DNA of 64,000 nucleotides from Saccharum officinarum (lineage: Eukaryota > Streptophyta > Magnoliopsida > Poales > Poaceae), in assembly GCA_020631735.1 (NCBI GenBank), contig CM036170.1, positions 72,431,737 to 72,495,736 of the forward strand. Direction: 5' to 3'. The notes under the pieces are model-generated. The model saw only the letters and a list, made by a program, of their open reading frames with translations, did not search any database and was not told the origin of the DNA. Positions 57,049-64,000 of this stretch are shown here, piece by piece (position 1 is the first letter of the stretch; each line of letters starts with the position of its first letter). The position numbers were made by a program, and so were the translations under genes.

Positions 57049-60000
57049 TTAGCCTTGCATTGCTGAATCGAATGTCACACACCAAGCATCGATGACCGAT
57101 CTTCTTTGTGGTTTGAGCCTACAGCGCCAGAGTTGAGCCTCTTTCTTGAAATCAGCAATGAGCTGTCGCAACTGGGGAGCTTCATGACGAAAGACGACAG
57201 CATTCCTTCGTTTCCACAACTGCCAGGAACATAAGGCAAGGAACATTCCAAACTGCTCTTTCGGAATATGATCAGGGCAGGTCGTCTGATGAAGTTCAGA
57301 GGTTGGCCGTGATGGTGGAACATCAACACCGATGGATGTCCAGAAGGAGACTGCAATGGGGCATCCACTAATGATGTGCTCTGGATTTTCATCTCCCTGA
57401 TTGCAGACTTCACAAGTCGTAGAGTCCACAATCCTTTTTCTGAATAGGTTTGTGCGGCACTGAATACGTCCCTGAACAAGGAGCCAGACGAACAATTTCA
57501 CTCTTGGCGGCGCTGCCGAGTTCCAGACAAACACCGAACTTGCATTTGGTTGGCAATCACGGGATTTTAGCCTCCTGTAAATGGCCGACGTGTCTAATCT
57601 CCCCGGTGCTATACAGAATGGTGAAATCCGCTTGTCCGACTCATTTGTGAGCACTGTATCTCCCATAATGCATCTGATTTGTTGTAGTTGATCAGCGGCT
57701 TGGCTTGATAGGGGACGAAGGAAGTTTCCCTCTAGGCCAGACTGCATAGCTTGAGCGACTGTGATTTCCCGGTCTTGACAGTGTGAGTACAAAGCCAGAA
57801 AACGATCACTAAAGGCATCCTCCCCAGTCTAGACGTCATTCCAGAGCAAGGTGTTCTGTCCATTTCCAAGCTCAACCGAGGTAATTGCCTGATACAGAGG
57901 CAGGAGGGTGCGGAGTACCTCCCAGTGTGTTCCATGTAAGTCCCCCTTGAGCGTTGCAATGCACGCCCGTTGCCTGACCCATTGAGCCCACGCCGAACTG
58001 TCCGCGTTGTGCAGGCGATGTATGAGTTTCAGTAGTAGACAAACATTATGTGTGCCCAGATCCTTTGTCCCCAAACCTTCGAGCTCCTTTGGTGTGCAGA
58101 CCCACTGCCAGGCAACTAAGCACTTGGACCCTGCCCCATCCTGTGAGCCGGCCCAGAGAAAGGCTCGCCGACGTTTATCCATGCTCGCGATGACCGCTGG
58201 CGGAAGACAGATGGAGCTCATTACATAAATTAGTTGGCTATCCAACACCGAATTCACCATAACTGCTCTTCCCATGGTATTAAGTAGTGAAGCTTGCTAG
58301 GATGCTAAGTACCTATCAGCTTTGCCGATGTAAGGGGCAAAAGATGACACCGACAGTTTAGTGGCAGAGAGAGGTAGCCCCAGGTAGGTTTGAGGGAAAC
58401 CTTCCTTCCGACACCCAAGAATCTCTATGCACTGGTTAGTGACAGACTCATCCATGTGTATAGGAACCGCAATACTTTTATTGTAGTTGATGCTTAGGCC
58501 CGTTGCAGTTGCAAATTGATCGAGGATTATCTTCAACTGAGAAACAACAGAAGGGATACCTTTTAGCAGGATGAGGGTGTCGTCTGCGTATTGAAGGACA
58601 GTACAGGGCGTGCCTGACTCGATCGGGTGAGGGATTGCTGAAAATTCCCTTTGAATCATTCTCTGAAGTGTTTCAGCTACTAGCAAAAAGAGGTATGGCG
58701 ACAGGGGGTCCCCTTGGCGAAGGCCCCTTTTGCAATTGATCCATGGCCCTGGACAGCCATTCACAAGCACGACTGACTTTGATGAAGAAAGGATCATTCT
58801 GATCCAATCTATCCAGACCTCTTCAAATCCCCTTGCTTTCAGAATAGCAAACAAGCCCTCCCAGTTCACTGTATCAAAAGCTTTTGCGAAGTCGAGTTTA
58901 AGCATCAGAGTTGGAAGTTTGCGCTTGTGACAGACCTGAACCAGCTCAACAGCGTACACAAAGGTCTCCGAGATGGATCTTCATTGCAGAAAACCTGTTT
59001 GGTTCAAGTCAATCAGAACTGAAATCTCTTGCAGCAGTCTTGAGGTGAGGATTTTTGCCAAGATCTTGACGCTGCAGTTTTGAAGGCATATGGGCCTGAA
59101 AGCATCAATTGTCACTGCACCCGGTTTCTTAGGCAGTAGAACCATGTATGATCTATTAATCCTATCCAAATCCACCTCTCCTTGGTGAAAAATGTTGAGG
59201 AATTTTAGCACTTCATTTCTAATGGTCCCCCAAGCTACGGAGTAGAACCTTGGGCCGAAACCATCTGGCCCCGGTGCACTGTGCTTGTTCATTGAACACA
59301 GCGCCTTCCTTGCCTCTTGTTCAGTGAATTCTGCAATTTGGCTTGAGGGTCTTGGGGCAGTTGACAAACAGATCATTCACGTCGAAGGACCAAGAAGAGG
59401 TCCCCCTGTGACCAATGATGGAGCCGAAGTACTGAGTAAGCGCAGCTGTCTTCCCTGCATGCCCCGTGATCTGCACTCCATCAACCTCCACCATTCTGAT
59501 AGAGTTTTGCCTCATGCGCATTGTAGCCTGAGCATGGTGGAAGGCCGTGTTGGAGTCGCCTTCTCTGATGGCCCGGTTTTTACTTCTTTGCTTCCAATAG
59601 GTAGCCCTTTCCCTAAGGGCCATGGCCAAGCAGTCTTGGCAGTCCTTGCGCACCTGGAACTCTTCAGCAGATAAACAACGTTCCTCTTCAAATAAGTCAA
59701 ACAATTGAATCAGGAATTTACAATTTGGGATTAAGTGTGGTGGCGCCCTTATACGCCTTGCCCAAACCTTGGCGGCCGCTCTAGTCGCCTTGAGGCAGAC
59801 CGAGAGCTGCCCAGCAGCATCCTCACACACGTTGGCATGGCTCCAAGCCGGGAGGATAGAAGGCAGAAGGGTGGCGTTGTGAAGCCAGGCGTTTTCAAAG
59901 CGAAAGGTAGATGGTCGTGGTATATTGGTGTCCATGGTTAGCATGATGGGTGTATGATCAGAGGTTGGGCGCGGCAAGCTGTGTAAACTTGAGGAAGGGA

Positions 60001-60623
60001 ACGCCTGGCAGTGATCCCAATTTGAGAAAGCTCTGTCCAGGCGGGCCAAGGTTGGGTTTGCTCGCTGGTTGGACCAGGTAAAACGCCTGTCTAGGAGGGG
60101 GATCTCCATGACTGCGATGTTCTGGATTGCATCGTTGAAGGAGTTGGCCAAGGCATAATTAAAATTGTTGTTGTTTTTGTCATCAACTGTTCTGGTTAGA
60201 TTGAAGTCTCCAATGAGGACCCAGGGGCCGGTAATATTAGGTGTTAATTCAGCAAGCTCGCTGAAAAAGGCATTGGAGTGGCGATGATCTGCAGGAGCGT
60301 AGACATTTGTGACTGTTAGCTCGATGTCAGTCATCTGAGAGGAGAAGGTAGTGGTAAGGGTGTAGGCTTTTTCTATTTTGTTGGTCGGTGTAAGAGCAGA
60401 CTGATCCCATGCAGTGACCATACCCCCCCCGGGCACCCGACGATGGTGCAAACTGGAAAGTTGTAGCAATTTTAAAAGGTAGGAAGGTTTTGGCTTTGAA
60501 AGAGGATATATCCTCCAATTTTGATTCTTGAAGACAAACAACAGTTGGGCTAGCTGCAAGAATAGCATCACGAATGGTTATGCATTTATCTGAGTCTCCT
60601 AAACCTCGCACGTTCCAAGACAT
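57049..60623 (-). pseudogene. LINE-B ORF2: endonuclease and reverse transcriptase, broken
   Basis: Endonuclease: SWNVRGLGDSDKCITIRDAI and CLQESKLEDI (60623 down), then after a shift near 60430 VTNVYAPADHRHS, WVLIGDFNLTR, DRRFTWSNQR and SDHTPIML. RT: HSAPGPDGFGPRFYSVAWG, FRPICLQNCSVK, a stop near 58985, LKLDFAKAFDTVNWEG, GLRQGDPLSPYLF, and the catalytic YADD in LQYADDTLILLKG (58570-58600). A stop or shift lies near 58300 and again near 57830. A C-terminal zf-RVT region has FVWNSAAPPRVKLFVWLL and the cysteine pair CEVCNQGDENPEHI. The frame ends at 57049. Several breaks make it inactive. Confidence 0.87.
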
Positions 60624-60927
60624 GATAGACAGGCAATGGTTCTGGGGGGCTACTCATGCTTAAAATCGAAACACCAACAGATCACAGGACCTGACAGACA
60701 CGAGAGATAACCAGCGAGCACCATACACCTGATGCTCAACACAACAGTAACAACAACACTGCTAACGGCGGACACACGCGAGGTAGCAGCCATTAGGGGA
60801 TTAAGAACATCTTTCTTTGGAAAACAAGTTCTAAAAGGCTGATTGGGCCGAAGCTGCAGGCGTCCTTCGCCGAAGGAGGCACCTGAACCCCCCTGGAGGC
60901 AGGGTAACGGGTAATAGGCTGCAGTGA

Positions 60928-63298
60928 TCATTCTACAACATCGGTGGACACCCCAACTGCGTCCGCGTGGATAGATTTGCAGCTAACACTTGCTGCGGCA
61001 ACCAGCTTGCGAAGCTCGGAAACTCCAATGGGCAGTTCGTTCTGGGAAAGAATGCTACGTTTGTTGACGTGTTTCTTCAGACTTGCCGAACAGCTGGAGA
61101 GGGAGTTGAGCAACGCCTTGCGCTTGGAGGCCTGGGCAGTCATGTCCACAAAGTTGCCACCAGTCTTAGCAGCGATGCGCTCACTGTGGCGCGAGGGAGC
61201 TGCCAGAGACCGACTGCGTCGGGTTGTAGGCTTAGCCGTACGTTTGGTTGGCGGCAGAGGCTGAACAACGTCCAGAGCAATGGCAGTTCCAGAGACATCC
61301 TGCTGGTCGATCATGTCGTGAGCCAAGACGGGGGCAGCAAGACCCTGAACCTGCGCAGCAGAGAGGCTGCGCGGGATGGGGCTGGCAAGTCGAAACAGAT
61401 TGTGCTCCACCCTTGAGTCGCAGTGAAATATCATGACCCCCATGGAGGAGGGGAGCAGGTCGATGGCCAGCTGGGGCGCGACCTCCCGCAGAGCAGCGCG
61501 GATGAAAGACGTGACGTCGGCCACTACGATCGGGTGGTCAACGGAGGCAAAGGACAGACGTTCCGTCAGCACTTCCCTTTCCTGTCCCGGAGAGACCCAA
61601 ACCTCCGCCGAGTGGGTCCGACCTTCCCACAAGGAGTCGGAGCTAGAGCTGTCAGTATCCCCACTCTCCACCGTCTCCTCATTGGTGCCAAAGTTGAAGG
61701 TCGGCAAGCAGCTCGTGGTGTTGGTAATGGCGAGTGGCTGGGGGCGCTGGGTGAGCTCTAGGTCAGGGGCAGTTGAGCTAGAGGAAGGGACCATATGCAT
61801 GGGATCGTAGGCAGCAGAGATGTCGTATTGTGGTTCAGGGGCAGGAGGAGGGGATGGGTGGCTTGGGGGAGCTACCTTGCACGGAGAGGCAGGCACAGCA
61901 TTGGCGGCGTGGCGGGTGGCGGGAACTGGTACAGTCGGTCAGCGGCGAGGCCAGGGCGACAGATAGCGAACAAGCGGCGTCCTGCAGTCGTGCATGCGGT
62001 GACCAAGGCCGCGGCACTTGCGGCAACGCACAGGGTCACGGTAGTCCTTTGACGAGGTGGTCAGGAGCCAGGCAGCGGAAACAGACTGCGAAGGAGACGA
62101 TGGGAGAAAGGTTTTTCTGAACTGGCGCTGAGGGTTTGGGAGGTGATTGGGCAACCTGGAGGTAAGAGGTGGGCCGCGGTGGTTGGGCAGTGAATGCCTC
62201 CCTCGGGCGGGCAGCAGCCAGCTGTGACGCGCCGTTGGGGACAAGACGTTCCAGAGTACTACCCGAGGACAGGGGAAATGAAGTGGGAGCGTCAGGCGCA
62301 GAGTTGGGCACATTGAAACATATCTTGCCACCATGCTGGCGGGGAGATTTGGGGTGTGGTTAGTTCCGCGAAAAGGCGTAAAAAAAGTACTGTAGCACGT
62401 TTTGGCTTTATTTGGTAAATAGTGTCCAACTGTTGACTAATTAGGTTTAAAACGTTCGTCTCGCAAAGTACAACCAAGTTGTACAATTAGTTTTTGATTT
62501 TATCTACATTTAATACTCCATGCATGTATCGCAAGTTTGATGTGACGGGGAATCTTTTGTTTGCACAGTACTTTTTTTTCGAGGAAGTAAACACAGCCTT
62601 GGTATGCTAGGGATGGGAACGCGCGCGGGGTCAACTGTCGTAGTAATTACGGTGGCAGGAAGGGCACCCACCGAAATAACTGCGACATCATCTTCAACCG
62701 GGTCGAAGGCAGGCAAGAGTCGAAGGGCGTCCATGGCGGCGGCCAGGGAGGAGTGGAGGAACACACAGGAAGACGCAAAACGTAGCGCACCAATGACCGC
62801 AAGGATGTTGGCAATGTTTTGACACGACACCCGGACCTTGAAAATACCATCCTTAACCCGTGTGATTCTAAGACGACTCGGATAGGGAGCAAGCAACCGT
62901 TGCAAAGCATTCCGCACAAAGTAGGTATTGAAACGAGGATTTCTGGAGTCAGGAGTTACCCAGACGAACGCCGGGGAGGAGGATGGAGCAAGCAGGTTAG
63001 GGACGACCGTGGTGTGGAAGTCGAGGAGGAGGCGCTGCCTGAGGAGTACCCCTTCGTTGTTGAGCCATGGCGAGGTGCGGAGCAGCTGGGCGCCCGGACG
63101 GCGAGAAGGCGTTGTCGAGCGGACGACGCCGAAGGCGGGCACGGCGCAGACGAGGGCGTGGGGGCTGGGTTGGTTGGTGGGGTGGGTGGCTGGAGTGGAG
63201 CTGGAGGTGGCCGGGCCGGCGGCGCGGGATCGCCATGCCCGGGGCGCTCGCCTCGCGAGGAGTGGAGCGGGCCATCGAAACACACATCTTTGATCCAA
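60928..63298 (-). pseudogene. LINE-B ORF1: nucleic-acid-binding protein with two zinc knuckles, split by a MITE
   Basis: The N-terminal part (63298-62610) is Pro/Ala-rich, then VWVTPDSRNPRFNTYFVRNAL, PYPSRLRITRVKDG and VIGALRFASSCVFLHSSLAA, an RRM/DUF4283-like fold. At 62598-62352 the reading is interrupted by a Tourist-like MITE. It resumes with a long Pro/Ser-rich stretch and two tandem CCHC knuckles, CFRCLAPDHLVK and CRKCRGLGHRMHDC (about 62070-61980), in shifted frames. The C-terminal part is 61896-60928 (EVWVSPGQEREVL, HPIVVADVTSFIRAAL, KHVNKRSILSQNEL). It ends 305 bp before the ORF2 start, typical spacing. Confidence 0.8.
62352..62598. mobile_element. Tourist-like MITE inside LINE-B ORF1, 247 bp
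   Basis: The termini gggtgtggttagttcc (62352) and ggaagtaaacacagcc (ending 62598) are inverted. Flanking ttg occurs at 62349-62351 and 62599-62601. The core shares gtccaactgttgactaatta, gttcgtctcgc, atttaatactccatgcatgt and cggggaatct with the copy at 55938-56167. The reading frame of ORF1 is cut by it. Confidence 0.88.
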
Positions 63299-63426
63299 AT
63301 CAGCACGTCCTCGCTATAAGCCATAGCAATTTCAGCCTTCACTGAATTTCTAATCCTGTCCCTACAAGTTTCAGTTGGCACGGTAGAAGTGCATAGCATG
63401 TAGCAGAATGACACGCGAACTTAGCA

Positions 63427-63800
63427 TGGCTTAGATGGTTGGGTTGGAATATGTTCGCTGGTTTCAAGTTCTCGACTTGACATGGATGTTGACATTTTTC
63501 TAGATTTATATTTCAGGATTTAACGGTATTATTCTTTCAGTAACAGGCGACGTGTCTGTTGACAGCGAGACGTTTATAGTGACTTAATTAATCTTGATAT
63601 ATTAATATCGAGGCGTCTGTGGTAACTTTATTAATCTCGAGACGTTGACAGCGATGTGTTCATAGGCAGCATTGTATGAACGTCTGCGTCTCCCAAGTGG
63701 CTGGTGGTCTTGGACAGGAATGAGCCCCTCTTGAATGCCCAAGCAGCTGTAAGGAATATTGACGCCACCTGATCGAGACTCCGGTGCATAGCCTAGTCTG
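63427..63800 (+). mobile_element. Candidate tRNA-derived SINE
   Basis: tggcttagatgg at 63427-63438 matches the RNA polymerase III A-box consensus (TRGCNNAGYNGG) at 11 of 12 positions. ggtttcaagttct at 63460-63472 resembles the B box (GGTTCRANNCC) with one extra base. The spacing of about 33 bp from A to B is correct. The following sequence has repeated 'gacgt / gcgagacgt / tcgaggcgt' phrases (63550-63650). Boundaries and a poly(A) end are not visible, so the end given is approximate. Confidence 0.4.
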
Positions 63801-64000
63801 GTCTTAGCCACCGGATGAGCTATATTCTTTACAATGGTGAAATGTTAGTAAGTGAATTTAACAAGATAAGCCTTCCAAGCGTGTGGTTAGGAGTAGAAAA
63901 TACTCACAAAGGAGATGAGTCCTGTTCCTGCATTCAGTTGACACACCCAGCTGCACGGCCCACCCTACCTGCACTGCACCCTTTAACATCAGGCAGCCGT

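Larger units (their letters stand above)
56927..63400 (-). mobile_element. LINE-B: L1-type retrotransposon on the minus strand, with a MITE inside
   Basis: On the minus strand: ORF1 (about 63298-60928), ORF2 (about 60623-57049), a roughly 120-bp 3' UTR with a small inverted patch (gggggacaaatccccc), and a short A-tract ending near 56927. It differs from LINE-A in having two consecutive CCHC knuckles in ORF1 and no RNase H after the RT. The 5' end is uncertain (about 63400). I could not find a convincing target-site duplication. Both ORFs have multiple breaks. A 247-bp MITE splits ORF1. Confidence 0.85.

Noticed and set aside
57000..63298. LINE-B considered as a set of host genes because some frames exceed 250 codons
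   Set aside because: The frames contain endonuclease, RT (YADD) and zinc-knuckle motifs in L1 order and are broken by stops, so they are transposon remnants.

Overview
The window is nuclear DNA from a grass, probably a panicoid (sorghum, sugarcane, Miscanthus, maize or millet relative). The evidence is intron-containing plant genes with GC-rich first exons, plant-only gene families (MAKR, ITN1-type ankyrin/PGG, ZAT-type zinc finger), and a dense load of grass transposons: L1-type LINEs, Ty3/gypsy chromoviruses, Tourist, Stowaway and hAT MITEs, a MULE and a PIF/Harbinger element. One run of exactly 100 N (21059-21158) marks an assembly gap. Species is not determinable from sequence alone.

Layout. 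1-3.2 kb: first coding exon of a minus-strand gene that looks like the HARBI1/ALP1 family, the rest probably off the left edge. 3.2-9.0 kb: a full-length but decayed L1-type LINE with a perfect 13-bp target-site duplication. 9.1-12.2 kb: small MITEs and unremarkable intergenic DNA. 12.5-15.7 kb: a plus-strand gene with a non-coding first exon and three coding exons (370 aa, function unknown). 19.47-20.04 kb: an intronless two-finger C2H2 repressor (ZAT type). 20.6-33.7 kb: a nest of dead retroelements: a LINE RT fragment, the gap, a plus-strand LTR fragment, a minus-strand gypsy element with a 4.6-kb LTR (Tekay-like, 5' half only), and a plus-strand gypsy pol (Reina-like) into which the Tekay-like element appears to be inserted. 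The pol also carries a 770-bp Pack-MULE holding an exon fragment of a host SMP/C2 (NTMC2-like) gene.

34.95-38.3 kb: a four-exon ankyrin-repeat/PGG membrane protein gene with MITEs upstream. 41.1-42.2 kb, minus strand: a membrane-associated kinase regulator (MAKR4-like). 43.86-44.0 kb: a compound (CT)n(TA)n microsatellite. 45.97-46.91 kb: a 0.94-kb foldback element, nearly all arm. 49.03-51.74 kb: a PIF/Harbinger element with TTA duplications, carrying only the Myb/SANT ORF1-type gene. 52.45-53.8 kb: an intronless lung-seven-transmembrane (GPR107-like) gene. 54.8-56.2 kb: nested MITEs, a microsatellite and a Tourist-like MITE. 56.9-63.4 kb, minus strand: a second, different L1-type LINE whose ORF1 is split by another Tourist-like MITE. 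63.4-63.8 kb: a possible tRNA-derived SINE.

The host genes (unknown 370-aa protein, ZAT, ITN1-like, MAKR4-like, GPR107-like) are independent transcription units and do not form a pathway cluster. I found no convincing new multi-gene system. The most unusual signals are the Pack-MULE gene capture, a cluster of twelve TGACGTCA palindromes in one LTR, the accessory ORF between PBS and gag of the Tekay-like element, the ORF1-only PIF element, and the uncharacterised 370-aa protein.
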